This document shows, piece by piece, positions 7,621 to 16,753 of a DNA stretch of 64,000 bases. The stretch spans positions 1,054,001-1,118,000 of the forward strand of contig NZ_CP027860.1 in NCBI RefSeq assembly GCF_003015185.1, in the 5' to 3' direction. Made by a program: the position numbers and the translations under genes. How positions within the stretch are numbered: the stretch's first letter is position 1; every line of letters starts with the position of its first letter. The notes beneath the pieces were generated by a model that saw only the letters and a program-made list of their open reading frames with translations, made no database searches and had not been told where the DNA came from. This DNA comes from Ahniella affigens (lineage in GTDB: Bacteria; Pseudomonadota; Gammaproteobacteria; Xanthomonadales; Ahniellaceae).

Positions 7621-9954
7621 ATGCGTTGGTTGGGAGCTGCAATCTTTTTGATGCCAGTCTGTGCCCTGGCGCAGTCCGGGACTTGGGTGCCTTTGGGGCC
7701 AGCACCTGCCACGAATGGCCAGGTCGAAGGCATCGCGCAGGGCGAGGTGGTTGGTGCGGTGAATGCACTCGCCGCGCATCCGACCGACCCCGATGTCGTG
7801 TTCGCGGCGGCCGTCAACGGTGGCATTTGGCGCACCGGCAATGCGACGGCAAGCGCCCCGACTTGGGTACCGCAGACGGACAGTCTCGGCTCATTGTCGC
7901 TGACATCGATCGAGTTCGATCCCACCGATTCCAATGCCCAGACGCTCGTCGCCGGCTCTGGTCGCACCTCCAGTCTGAGTGGTCTGGGTGGCAGTTTGAT
8001 CGGGTTGCTCCGGACGACGGATGGCGGCGCAAATTGGACACCGTTGACGGGCACCGGCGTCACGCTGGCGAATCGGCAAATCCGCGGCGTTGCGGCGCGT
8101 GGTGCCATCCTGATGGCGGCGGTCAACGCCGCAGCGGGCGATTCGAATGCTGGCATTTATCGGTCCACCGACACGGGCGCCACGTTCGTGCTTGCATCCG
8201 GTGGCGTCGGGACCGGGCTGCCAGTTGGCCGTTCCACGGACCTTGCGGCCGACCCAACCAACGCGGCCGTGCTGTACACACCCATCATCGATGGTGCGGC
8301 GCCGGGGATCTATCGCACCGCCGATACGGGTGCGACCTGGTCGCTCGTGTCCGACTCGGCCATGAACACGCAAATCACCAATTCGTCGCGCACGCGCATT
8401 GCTGTTGGCCGCAGCAATCAGGTGTATGTCGCGGTCATCCGTTCGGGGCGACTCTCCAATGTGTATCGGTCGGCCACGGGTACGGGTAGCTTCAGCGACC
8501 TGGGTGTGCCGACGACTACCGAATTGGGCAATGTGCAAATCGGCGCGCACACCGGTGGCCAGGGCGGCACGCACTTCTCCATGGCAGCCGATCCGCAAGA
8601 CGTCAACGTGGTGTATCTCGCGGGCGACCGGCAACCCTATCCTGGTGAAGGTAACGGTTCGGCGGTGTTCTTTCCGACACCGAACTCGATTGGTGCGCAA
8701 GACTATTCTGGTCGCGCGTTCCGTGGCGAATTTGGCGGAACGCCAGTGTGGCGGCCGCTGACGCACAACGGCACGAGCAACAATTCCGCGCCACACGCCG
8801 ACTCTCGGGACATGGTGTTCGCCGCAAACGGTGTGTTGCTGGAATCCGACGATGGCGGCGTTTATCGTCGCACCCAACCGAATTCCACTGCTGGTGTCTG
8901 GCAGACCGCGAACGGCAACTTGCAGACCACGGAGTATCACAGTCTTGCCTATGACAGCTTCAGCGACCGCGTGATGGGCGGCGCGCAGGATGTCGGGACG
9001 CATGACGAGGACGATGTTGCCCAGCGGCGCTTTCGCAGCGTTAGTACCGGTGATGGTGGCGATGTGACGGTAAGCGATGTCGGCGCGACCATAGTGTCCA
9101 CGCGCTACAGCAGTTATCAGAACCTGGGGGCTTTTGCCCGGCGTACCGTGAACGCAAGCAATGTCGTGACGTCATTGACGTATCCGGACTTGGTGACCAC
9201 CGACGGCACCACGTTCGTCGGGCAGTTCTATACGCCGATCATTGCGAATGCGGCGGCGGCCAATCGCCTGATCATTGGCGGCGGCGCGCCCGGCGCACCG
9301 GCCAATGCACCTGCAGGTGTGTTTGAGTCGTTGAATCAAGGTGACACGATGACGCGGGTCAGTGTCGATCAGATTCGCGCGTTCGCTGGGTCGCCGGTGG
9401 TCTATGGGATGCCGGGCAATCCCGGACTGCTGTTTTATTACGGCAATGACACCACCGTGGCTGGCGATCCGGCCGTTCTCAAACTTCGGACGAGCGACGC
9501 CGGATCACTGACGGCGCTGACGTCTCCAGGATCGATTGTTGACTTGGATATCGATCCGAGTGTGAATCCCGCCAGTTCCCCGGGTGCCGGCAGGTTGTTT
9601 GCGTTGACCGGAACGGCAGTGTTCTTCTCTAGCAACACGGGGTCCAGTTTCACGAACGTCACGGGCAATCTGATCACCGGTTTTGCACCCGGTGCGTTGC
9701 GTGCGATGGTCTTTATCCCCGATACGGATGGGGCCTTGGTAGTCGCCGGAGACCGCGGTGTATTCGCCGCTCGTGCCAGCAGCAACTACCTTGTCTGGCA
9801 ACGCCTTGGAATCGGATTTCCGAATGCCCCGGTGTTCGAGTTGGACTACGACGGGTCCGACAATAAGCTGCTGGCCGGCACACTGGGACGCGGCGCGTGG
9901 GCATTGCCGGAGCCATTCGTTCTCGACGCCTTGTTCCGCGACAGTTTTGAGTGA
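7621..9954 (+). CDS. Exported BNR/sialidase-like beta-propeller protein with C-terminal DSFE tail
   Basis: A 777-aa protein with a GAGGAG ribosome site. Residues 1-18 (MRWLGAAIFLMPVCALAQ) form a Sec signal peptide. The body repeats Asp-box-like units, for example TDGGANWTPLTG, STDTGATFVLA and TADTGATWSLV, spaced as in BNR/sortilin-type propellers. Such domains bind glycans or proteins, and catalytic sialidase residues are not evident. The protein ends ALFRDSFE, the tail shared with four other exported proteins here. A companion exported protein starts 14 bp after the stop, so the two are probably co-transcribed. The likely location is extracellular or outer-surface; the function is unknown. 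Confidence 0.85.
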   Translation: MRWLGAAIFLMPVCALAQSGTWVPLGPAPATNGQVEGIAQGEVVGAVNALAAHPTDPDVVFAAAVNGGIWRTGNATASAPTWVPQTDSLGSLSLTSIEFDPTDSNAQTLVAGSGRTSSLSGLGGSLIGLLRTTDGGANWTPLTGTGVTLANRQIRGVAARGAILMAAVNAAAGDSNAGIYRSTDTGATFVLASGGVGTGLPVGRSTDLAADPTNAAVLYTPIIDGAAPGIYRTADTGATWSLVSDSAMNTQITNSSRTRIAVGRSNQVYVAVIRSGRLSNVYRSATGTGSFSDLGVPTTTELGNVQIGAHTGGQGGTHFSMAADPQDVNVVYLAGDRQPYPGEGNGSAVFFPTPNSIGAQDYSGRAFRGEFGGTPVWRPLTHNGTSNNSAPHADSRDMVFAANGVLLESDDGGVYRRTQPNSTAGVWQTANGNLQTTEYHSLAYDSFSDRVMGGAQDVGTHDEDDVAQRRFRSVSTGDGGDVTVSDVGATIVSTRYSSYQNLGAFARRTVNASNVVTSLTYPDLVTTDGTTFVGQFYTPIIANAAAANRLIIGGGAPGAPANAPAGVFESLNQGDTMTRVSVDQIRAFAGSPVVYGMPGNPGLLFYYGNDTTVAGDPAVLKLRTSDAGSLTALTSPGSIVDLDIDPSVNPASSPGAGRLFALTGTAVFFSSNTGSSFTNVTGNLITGFAPGALRAMVFIPDTDGALVVAGDRGVFAARASSNYLVWQRLGIGFPNAPVFELDYDGSDNKLLAGTLGRGAWALPEPFVLDALFRDSFE

Positions 9955-9968
9955 TGGGAGCAAAGACG

Positions 9969-10919
9969 ATGAAACGAAAGGTTCTGTTGATTGCGCTATT
10001 GGCGATGGCGGAAGCGAGTCAGGCCGCACCGCTGGTGCTTAGTCCCGGCGTGTTGGTGGATACCGAGACTGGATTGGCGTTCGCGGCCAATCGAAACGGC
10101 TTCACGCAGCAGTTGCAACTGAGCGATGGCACGTCGATCTGGACGAGTCCAGAGCAGGCATTCCCGCTCGGCGTCGCTGATGGTTTTCTAGTCGCTCTGG
10201 CGCGTGCCGAAGCGCCGGGGTCTGCCAACGTGTTGCTGATGGATCCCAATACGGGCAACGTGGCCGACCGCATCAGTGTCGATTTGCCAGAGCCGGTCTC
10301 CGCTTCATTTTTTCCGCAGCCGGGTCAGCGGTTTGAGGCGACGTTGCAGGACACGGAAGAAGGCATGCGCTTTTACTGGCGACATGAGGTCCGGGCTTTG
10401 CGCGGCGCGGCGATGGTCGAGCTGGATGCCGGCGGCAACGAGGTCATCAATCCGGTCACCGTGACAAGCGGTGCGTTTGATTTGGTGGCGCACCAAAACC
10501 GCCAACTGGCGATACCGGTTCGCGCTGACGTCGCGCCGCCAGTGGCGCCAACGATTGCCTTGCAAGGCGCGGAGCGGATTCCTGGTATTGCCGGGGAGCA
10601 GTATCGGGCAGCCGACGACCGACACGTACTGAGTCCTGAAGCCAAGCCTCACGACGCGCTGCGCCAGATCTATACGTGGTCCGTGTATGACCGGGACGGT
10701 AATCGGGTGGGCCATTACACATCGCCCTATGCGCGTGCGCCCTATCTGGTTCGCAACAGCCAGTTGATTCTCCGCGAGCAACCCTTTGCGCATGCGGGCA
10801 CCAACGGGCAGTGGCAAGAGCACAGCACGCGCCTGGTTGTGGCCGATCTGCAGACTGGCCGGGAGTTGTGGGACTTCGAAATCCTGGATCATCAATATCG
10901 CGGCCCGACCCCGCCCTGA
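9969..10919 (+). CDS. Exported protein, companion of the beta-propeller protein
   Basis: A 316-aa protein; the ATG at 9969 follows GGGAG with good spacing. MKRKVLLIALLAMAEASQA is a typical signal peptide. The mature part is rich in beta-strand-like stretches: TGLAFAANRNGFTQQLQLSD resembles a PQQ-type propeller blade, and VLLMDPNTGNVADRI another. A full propeller is not provable from sequence alone. It ends PTPP and lacks the C-terminal FE tail. The 14-bp gap and same strand suggest an operon with the upstream gene. No enzymatic motif is seen. Confidence 0.75.
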   Translation: MKRKVLLIALLAMAEASQAAPLVLSPGVLVDTETGLAFAANRNGFTQQLQLSDGTSIWTSPEQAFPLGVADGFLVALARAEAPGSANVLLMDPNTGNVADRISVDLPEPVSASFFPQPGQRFEATLQDTEEGMRFYWRHEVRALRGAAMVELDAGGNEVINPVTVTSGAFDLVAHQNRQLAIPVRADVAPPVAPTIALQGAERIPGIAGEQYRAADDRHVLSPEAKPHDALRQIYTWSVYDRDGNRVGHYTSPYARAPYLVRNSQLILREQPFAHAGTNGQWQEHSTRLVVADLQTGRELWDFEILDHQYRGPTPP

Positions 10920-10936
10920 GTGCGATTGCCAGCAAA

Positions 10937-10958
10937 TCCCGCTCGCTTGCGAGCGGGA
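10937..10958. terminator. Hairpin between convergent genes
   Basis: TCCCGCTCG and CGAGCGGGA form a stem of about 9 bp with a 4-nt loop, 18 bp after the stop of the exported protein gene and upstream of the convergent permease stop. It has no T-run, so termination is only probable. Confidence 0.4.
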
Positions 10959-11107
10959 GCTGTCTAAAGATCAGACGACTGCCGTGCGGGCAGCACAGCG
11001 GGGAAACATGCGCCGTTTCCGTACCGCGCCGATCAAGGCCCACATCACGGTTGCCAGGCGCCTTGATGTGCGCCGGCGCACCAGCGCGAGATTCGGATCG
11101 GAGCACC

Positions 11108-13456
11108 TCAAGCGCCCTGAAGGACCTCAGCGACGGATAGCCGCTTGGCCTGCCAGGTTGGCCAAAGGCTCGCCAGAAACGCAACGATGGTGCAAATGAA
11201 CAGCCAGGCCAACAGATCCTTTAGTGGGGCGAGCGTCACCGCTGGAAGTGTGAACATGATCCGGCCGAAGGCCTGTGCCAGCCAAGTCGCGGCCGGCCAG
11301 GCCACGGCAATTGAGAACACCCAGGCAAACAATGCGAGGCTGAGTGATTCGAGCAGGATCAGTCGCCCGATCCGCGTCGGCGTTGCACCGATTGCGCGCA
11401 GCACGGCGATCTCGCGCTGACGTTCCAGCACACCAAGATTGATCACTGCGGTCAGATTGAACCATGCGACCACCAACATGACGACGCCCATCGCACGAAG
11501 GAAGTCGAGGACCATCAACAAATGGTCCTCGATTGCCTCACGATTTGCGTCGGGTCGCCGACTCGAGCTGACGGTCCATCCGGCGTTTCCAAAGGCGTCG
11601 GTCAGCGCCTGGATCATCGCCAACTGCGCCGTCGCAGTCTGAGAGCGGCCTTGCACGAGCAAACTGAGTCGCGCGCCAGACAGGGGCTGCACGGTGGCGA
11701 TCGGGGCATACGCCATCGCCTGCGGCCCGGCATCGAACGCTCCGATGACCCGCCAGGGTTCCGCACCCGTGTCCAAGAGAACGACCTCAGCGCCCACACG
11801 CAAGGTTGGTTGCGCGATCTGCAAGGCGCGACTGACGACGAGTTCGCGTGCTGATCCGGCGGTCAGCATCCGGCCGCTGCTCAAGCTGAGTGCGAGCATC
11901 TCGGAGTTGGCCGGGATGCCGAGCAGCGGAAATGAGGGTTCGATCAAACCGTCCTGAGCAGTGAGTGCGACGCTCTTCCGCGACCAGACTTCAGTCTTCA
12001 GGACGGCCGGCACGTCTGCACTGACTTGCGCCAATAATGTTGTTGGCGGCGGTTCGGACCACAACAACATGACGTCGTAGCGTTGACTGCGGAACAGATG
12101 ATCGACCGCGCCTTGCACGGCCACACGCACGCTTGCGGCCGCGAGAAAAATCGCCCCGCCCAAACCGAGACCGAGGACACTCAGGAGCGCCCGGCGCGGT
12201 TGTCGGAACGCTTGATCAAGCGCCCAGCGCATTGGCACCGGCAGCAGCGCACGCCCTGGCAATCGCCAGCTGGCGTGCCCGATACCATCGGAGCCTTGCA
12301 GCAAGCCAGCTAGTACAGGGACGCCCAAGGTGCGCAGCACGGGTCCGAGGCTGGCAAGCATGGGTGCCAGTGCGCCGATGGCAAGCAGTAGCAAGAGCGT
12401 TCGCCAAGCCAGAGCGGCCATCGATGGATCGAAATTGAGCATTGACAGCTTCAGCGCGCCATAGGCGCTGCCGGCGTAAGCGACCACTGGCAGCACCAAA
12501 AGCGCCGCGAGCAGACCCTGTGTCGCCGATGCGCACAGATAGAGCATCAGGATGGTAGTCGGCCCGGCGCCGATGGTTTTCAAAACCGCGATCTGACGGG
12601 CCTCCCTGGCCAGCATCGCAGTCGTCAGGTTGTAGAACAGAAACAGCGCCGCGACAATCGCCGCGATCCCAAAGGCGGCTTGCGTGAGCAGCAGGGAATT
12701 CATTTGCCGAGCATGAATGTGTTCGCCCGGCTGAGGTACGTCGACCGCGCGCAGGGTCAAGCCCAATTCATGCGCCAGCCGGTTGATCGTCGCGGCAACC
12801 TCGCGCACCGATGCGCGCGTTGCGTTCGGATCGCGAACTCGAAACTGCAGACTATCGAATCCGCCCGCGGCGCCGAGTGATTGCAGCGTTTCGATGTCGG
12901 CAAAACCATAAGCGACATGTTCCATCCACGCTGGCGCCAGGGCTACATCGCGCGCCACGCCGCTGATCGTGAGCTGCCGCATTGACGTGGCCGCCAAGAC
13001 CTCCAACGTCTCGACTTGATCGGCGGCTAGCAAGGTCAGCGCGGACTGTTCGAGCACGATCGTGTTTGGCGCCGGCGGCCAATTGCCACGTATCGGCTGT
13101 AGGCGGCCAAGATCGGTTGGTGTCCAATCCTGGTACGCAAACAGCTGCAGTGGGATCGTGCCCTGTTCGGTGTGCACCGTGGTGGACCAGACTCGGCGCG
13201 CACGCACGGCGGCAATCTCTGGTTGCGCGCGTACCGCCGCCAGCAGCTCGGGCGAAACGTGGTCGAAGCGCAAGGTCGCAGACACCGGCTGACTACGCAG
13301 AAACTGTTCGCTGATCGCCTGCTGCATGATCTCGAGCGCCGCGAGCACGGTCCCGGCCGCGAGCAAGGCAATACCAAGCGCCGCGATCGCGAGCCCGGTC
13401 CGAGCCCGAAATTGCTGCATATCGCGCCAAATCTTACGGAGCAACAGGGCGTTCAT
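11108..13456 (-). CDS. ABC transporter permease, FtsX/MacB/LolE-type, two FtsX domains
   Basis: A 782-aa inner-membrane protein. One helix follows the N-terminal basic segment (MNALLLRKIWRDMQQFRART), then a periplasmic domain to about residue 250. A three-helix FtsX block follows, then a second helix/periplasmic unit from about residue 400 and a second FtsX block at the C-terminus containing LERQREIAVLRAIGATPTRI. That phrase is the coupling-helix signature of the family. The start overlaps the ATPase stop by 4 bp (ATGA). Relatives extract lipoproteins, export peptides or release lipids; with no fusion protein or outer-membrane factor nearby, the cargo is open. Confidence 0.9.
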   Translation of the reverse strand: MNALLLRKIWRDMQQFRARTGLAIAALGIALLAAGTVLAALEIMQQAISEQFLRSQPVSATLRFDHVSPELLAAVRAQPEIAAVRARRVWSTTVHTEQGTIPLQLFAYQDWTPTDLGRLQPIRGNWPPAPNTIVLEQSALTLLAADQVETLEVLAATSMRQLTISGVARDVALAPAWMEHVAYGFADIETLQSLGAAGGFDSLQFRVRDPNATRASVREVAATINRLAHELGLTLRAVDVPQPGEHIHARQMNSLLLTQAAFGIAAIVAALFLFYNLTTAMLAREARQIAVLKTIGAGPTTILMLYLCASATQGLLAALLVLPVVAYAGSAYGALKLSMLNFDPSMAALAWRTLLLLLAIGALAPMLASLGPVLRTLGVPVLAGLLQGSDGIGHASWRLPGRALLPVPMRWALDQAFRQPRRALLSVLGLGLGGAIFLAAASVRVAVQGAVDHLFRSQRYDVMLLWSEPPPTTLLAQVSADVPAVLKTEVWSRKSVALTAQDGLIEPSFPLLGIPANSEMLALSLSSGRMLTAGSARELVVSRALQIAQPTLRVGAEVVLLDTGAEPWRVIGAFDAGPQAMAYAPIATVQPLSGARLSLLVQGRSQTATAQLAMIQALTDAFGNAGWTVSSSRRPDANREAIEDHLLMVLDFLRAMGVVMLVVAWFNLTAVINLGVLERQREIAVLRAIGATPTRIGRLILLESLSLALFAWVFSIAVAWPAATWLAQAFGRIMFTLPAVTLAPLKDLLAWLFICTIVAFLASLWPTWQAKRLSVAEVLQGA

Positions 13457-14157
13457 GTGGCGTCGCTCGGCAGCAGTCGGCCATCACTGAGCGCGAGCAC
13501 GCGCTGAACCCCAGGGACGTGATGGCGCTCGTGCGTTACCAGAATGACCGATCGACCGGCTGCCGCAAGGCTGGCAAGCAGTTCGAGGAGCGTTGTGGCG
13601 TTTCGCGAATCCAGATTCCCGGTGGGCTCGTCTGCCAGAATCAGCGGCGGCTCATTGGCGAGTGCTCGTGCCACGGCGACGCGTTGCTGCTGACCGCCAG
13701 AAAGGGTTCCAGGGAGCCGATCTGCCGTATGACTGACACCGAGCTGATCGAGCAGCGCCAGCGCCCGGGATCGATGCGACGAACGCGGCCATTCGCCGAG
13801 CAGTGCCATGGGCAGCATGACGTTTTCCAAGACCGTCAAGGTGGGCAAGAGCTGAAAGAACTGAAACACGAAGCCGATTTGGCGGGCGCGCCATTGGGTC
13901 AGCGCCTGCTCGCTCAGCGCGGCCAGATTGGTGCCCGCCACCCAAAGTTCGCCAGATGAGGGTCGATCCAAACCACCCAGCAAATGGAGTAGCGTGGACT
14001 TCCCAGATCCCGATGCCCCAACCACTGCGACAAATTCGCCGCGTGAAATCCTGAAGCTGACACCTGTGAGTGCGACGACATCGCCGGCTGCACTGGGATA
14101 GCGCCGACCGAGATCGCGCGCGTCGATGAGTAATGATTCCTGATGGGGCGTGTCCAT
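13453..14157 (-). CDS. ABC transporter ATP-binding protein, LolD/MacB-type
   Basis: A 234-aa ATPase. The ATG at 14157 is chosen because GGAG lies just upstream and the alignable family region starts here; an in-frame upstream extension has no ribosome site. Motifs: Walker A GASGSGKST at 47-55, Q-loop region GFVFQFFQLLPTLTVLENV, signature LSGGQQQR from 151, Walker B LILADEPTGNLD from 171, and switch His208 in VTHER. The FQFFQLLPTLT phrase is typical of the LolD/MacB (type VII ABC) family. It energises the FtsX-type permease encoded next, with which it overlaps by 4 bp. No accessory gene is adjacent. Confidence 0.93.
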   Translation of the reverse strand: MDTPHQESLLIDARDLGRRYPSAAGDVVALTGVSFRISRGEFVAVVGASGSGKSTLLHLLGGLDRPSSGELWVAGTNLAALSEQALTQWRARQIGFVFQFFQLLPTLTVLENVMLPMALLGEWPRSSHRSRALALLDQLGVSHTADRLPGTLSGGQQQRVAVARALANEPPLILADEPTGNLDSRNATTLLELLASLAAAGRSVILVTHERHHVPGVQRVLALSDGRLLPSDAT

Positions 14158-14309
14158 GCCGACTCCGAGTGATTGCCAGTCACTATGCTCGGTGGAACCG
14201 ACGGGCCCGACACGCGATTCAGCGGCTTGCTTCGACCACTCGGCGAATTGCGCTGCCTGAGCGCCTGACGCGAGTGTCAAATTAGGCGCTCCACACGGAG
14301 GTTGAACCC

Positions 14310-14900
14310 ATGAGAATCCTGATCACAATGATGGTGCTGGTTGCCACTACCCTGGTGTCTTGGCCCGCCCAAAGCCAACACCAAACGACGCCGGCGGCGA
14401 CTGCCGCATCTGCCACACCGACGCACGAGTTTGACTTTCTGGTTGGGGACTGGACGCTCACCGTGCATCCGCGGATCAATGCCCTGGCAGCCATGATTCA
14501 CGGCGCCCCTGAGCTGCTCGGAACCTGGCACGCCGAGCGCGCGTTTGCCGGCCAGGGGCTTGAGGACGAGTTGCGAATCACCGATGCCTCTGGCAATCCG
14601 GCCGGATGGGTCCGGACCTTGCGCATCTACGACCAAAGCTCGCGCAAGTGGAAGCAAGCAAGTGTCGATGTGCAGCGCGTGGTTACCAACCTTGGCAACG
14701 CCGAATGGCGCAATCAGGAAATGTGGCAGATCAGCGAGCGGCGCAATTTAGATGGCACGGTTCATCAGATCCGCTTACGTTTTCACGATATTCAAAAGGA
14801 CCAGTTCAGTGTCCAGCAGGATCGTTCAGAAGATGGCGGGAAGACCTGGGATGAGGCGGTTCTGACCATGACGGCGACCCGTGCCGGGGCTGGTAATTGA
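14310..14900 (+). CDS. Exported DUF1579-like lipocalin-type protein
   Basis: A 196-aa protein with a GGAGG ribosome site before the ATG at 14310. Residues 1-22 (MRILITMMVLVATTLVSWPA then QS) are a signal peptide, followed by an Ala/Thr-rich linker. The mature start HEFDFLVGDWTLTVHPR matches the opening strand of DUF1579-type small beta-barrels, which usually start FDFLxGxW. The remainder alternates short strands (WVRTLRIYDQSSRKWKQASV). These proteins are thought to bind small hydrophobic ligands; no ligand can be proposed. It is divergent from the ABC transporter operon and precedes the histidine kinase gene by 63 bp. Confidence 0.75.
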   Translation: MRILITMMVLVATTLVSWPAQSQHQTTPAATAASATPTHEFDFLVGDWTLTVHPRINALAAMIHGAPELLGTWHAERAFAGQGLEDELRITDASGNPAGWVRTLRIYDQSSRKWKQASVDVQRVVTNLGNAEWRNQEMWQISERRNLDGTVHQIRLRFHDIQKDQFSVQQDRSEDGGKTWDEAVLTMTATRAGAGN

Positions 14901-14963
14901 TGATCGCGCCGCAGGCGCGGCTTGCAATGCCATGCTCAGTCGTGTCTTGATTGGTGGTAATTG

Positions 14964-16007
14964 ATGCGTCGGGAGTGGCTGTCGATGATTCATACGCCGT
15001 CTCGCTGGGCGTTGGGCGCCGTTTGGGCGATGATTGCGGTGCTGATTGCCGTGATGATGATGCAGACACATGGCTCGGGCTGGCACGACGCTTTTGCGGT
15101 GGCCTTCCGTCTCGTTCTGCTCGCTGCGATCCTGGGTTGGGTCGCCAGTCGGTTCTGCCGGCGTTTTCCATGGCCGCATCCGTTCCGAAGTCGATTCCTG
15201 CTCTTGCATGGCGCGGCGAGCTTGGTCTATGCCGGCCTCTTCGTGCTACTGAACCTGAGCGCCCTGAGCCTCATCCATCACAAGTTGGTGCTGACGTTGG
15301 GCCCGAGTCTGGCGTCGAACTTCGCACTCGGGGCGCTGCTGTACCTGATCGTGGCGGCGGCATCCTATGCCGAACATGCCAGCTCGCGTGTGGCCGCCCT
15401 TGAAGTGCAGGCCGCACGCGCGCAATTGGCGGCACTGCGTGGTCAGTTGCATCCACACTTTCTGTTCAATGCCTTGCACACGGTGGTGCAATTGATCGAG
15501 ACCGACAGCAAAGCGGCCGTTCGGGCTGCCGAAGGCTTGGCGGAGGTGTTGCGCGAAGCCGTGGACGAAGCGCGGATGTTGCGTCCATTAAGAGTCGAGC
15601 TGGCCTTTGTGAAGCGGTACCTGAGTCTCGAATCACTGCGTTTTGGACCGCGCCTCGAATTTGCCGTGGACTGCCCGGACGCGGTTGCCGAAGCGCTCGT
15701 TCCCTCTTTCGCCATCCAGACCCTGATCGAGAACGCGGTTCGGCACGGCGCGGCGCCTTCGATGACTGTCACGCGGATTTGTCTGCTGATTGAGTCCGAT
15801 TCATCGAGTCTGCGAATTTCGGTGCAGGACGATGGCGTGGGTTGGGACGAGGCAAGGCCGGCAACACCCGGCGGCTTGCAGCGCCTTCGCGATCAGCTGC
15901 GCGTCCTGTATGGCTCGGCGGCCAGCGTCGCGGTGACCAGTCAAGTGGGGCAGGGTTATCGGGTGCAGCTGACGGTGCCGCTGCAGACGGATGCGGAATC
16001 ACTGTGA
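14964..16007 (+). CDS. LytS/YehU-type sensor histidine kinase
   Basis: About 347 aa from the ATG at 14964; ATG 14985, which has GGGAG ahead of it, is an equally good start. Four membrane helices fill residues 15-135 with short loops and no large sensor domain. The His_kinase dimerisation box QLHPHFLFNALH holds the predicted phospho-acceptor His165. The ATPase domain carries the N-box IQTLIENAVRHG and the G-box VQDDGVGW. The gene overlaps the response regulator by 4 bp (GTGA), so the two are translationally coupled. The signal is probably sensed within the membrane. Confidence 0.92.
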   Translation: MRREWLSMIHTPSRWALGAVWAMIAVLIAVMMMQTHGSGWHDAFAVAFRLVLLAAILGWVASRFCRRFPWPHPFRSRFLLLHGAASLVYAGLFVLLNLSALSLIHHKLVLTLGPSLASNFALGALLYLIVAAASYAEHASSRVAALEVQAARAQLAALRGQLHPHFLFNALHTVVQLIETDSKAAVRAAEGLAEVLREAVDEARMLRPLRVELAFVKRYLSLESLRFGPRLEFAVDCPDAVAEALVPSFAIQTLIENAVRHGAAPSMTVTRICLLIESDSSSLRISVQDDGVGWDEARPATPGGLQRLRDQLRVLYGSAASVAVTSQVGQGYRVQLTVPLQTDAESL

Positions 16008-16753
16008 GCAGCGCGCGCGTCCGCACTCTGATCGTCGATGATGAGCCGCTGGCGCGCGCGGGGCTGCGGCGGATGTTGGCCGATATCAGCTGGATCACTG
16101 TAGTCGGTGAATCGGCCGATGGCGCCGATGCAGTGCGGCGCACCCAAACATTGGTGCCGGAGTTGATCTTTCTTGATATCCAGATGCCTGGACTGAGTGG
16201 TATTGAGGTATTGCGCCACTTGCCGCCGGGCCCGCGGGTCGTGTTTACGACCGCGTTTGCCGAGCACGCCCTGGCCGCATTCGAACTCGGCGCTCTGGAC
16301 TATCTACTCAAGCCCTTTGGGAGCGAGCGCTTCGGCCGAACACTGGAGCGCGTGCGCGCCAGTTTGGGAGAGCCAGTGGCTGCCGGTGATCGATTGGCCG
16401 AAGCCCTCGGCAAGGGCCCTATGAGTCGCTTGTTCGCCCGCTCAGGCCGTTCCATTGTGCCCATTGCCGTAGCGGACATCATTCGGATCGAATCGTCGGG
16501 TGACTATGCTGCGGTTTTTGCGGGCGGCGAGCCGCATCTCCTGCACGTATCGCTGGATCGTCTGGCCGAACGCTTGGAACCAGAGCGATTTCTCCGCGTT
16601 CATCGCAGTCACTTGGTGAATGTCTTGCAAGTGCGGCGATTTGCCCGGCGCCTTGATGGCAACTACGAAGCGCAGCTCAAAGACGGGAGTGTGGTGCCCG
16701 TGTCCCGCAACCGGGCTGCGACCCTTAGGGCGTGGGTGGCGTCGAGTGGCTAA
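16004..16753 (+). CDS. LytTR-family response regulator
   Basis: A 249-aa protein whose GTG start at 16004 lies inside the kinase stop codon (GTGA). Receiver domain residues 6-120: acidic pair D12 and D13, phospho-acceptor D58 in FLDIQMPG, T82/T83 and K103 in LLKPF. A linker leads to a LytTR DNA-binding domain at about 150-245, with IIRIESSGDYA, FLRVHRSHLVNV and VPVSRNR as family blocks. It is the partner of the adjacent LytS-type kinase. Typical targets are exported-protein or membrane-transport genes. The stop overlaps the end of the convergent LysR gene by 4 bp. Confidence 0.95.
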   Translation: MSSARVRTLIVDDEPLARAGLRRMLADISWITVVGESADGADAVRRTQTLVPELIFLDIQMPGLSGIEVLRHLPPGPRVVFTTAFAEHALAAFELGALDYLLKPFGSERFGRTLERVRASLGEPVAAGDRLAEALGKGPMSRLFARSGRSIVPIAVADIIRIESSGDYAAVFAGGEPHLLHVSLDRLAERLEPERFLRVHRSHLVNVLQVRRFARRLDGNYEAQLKDGSVVPVSRNRAATLRAWVASSG

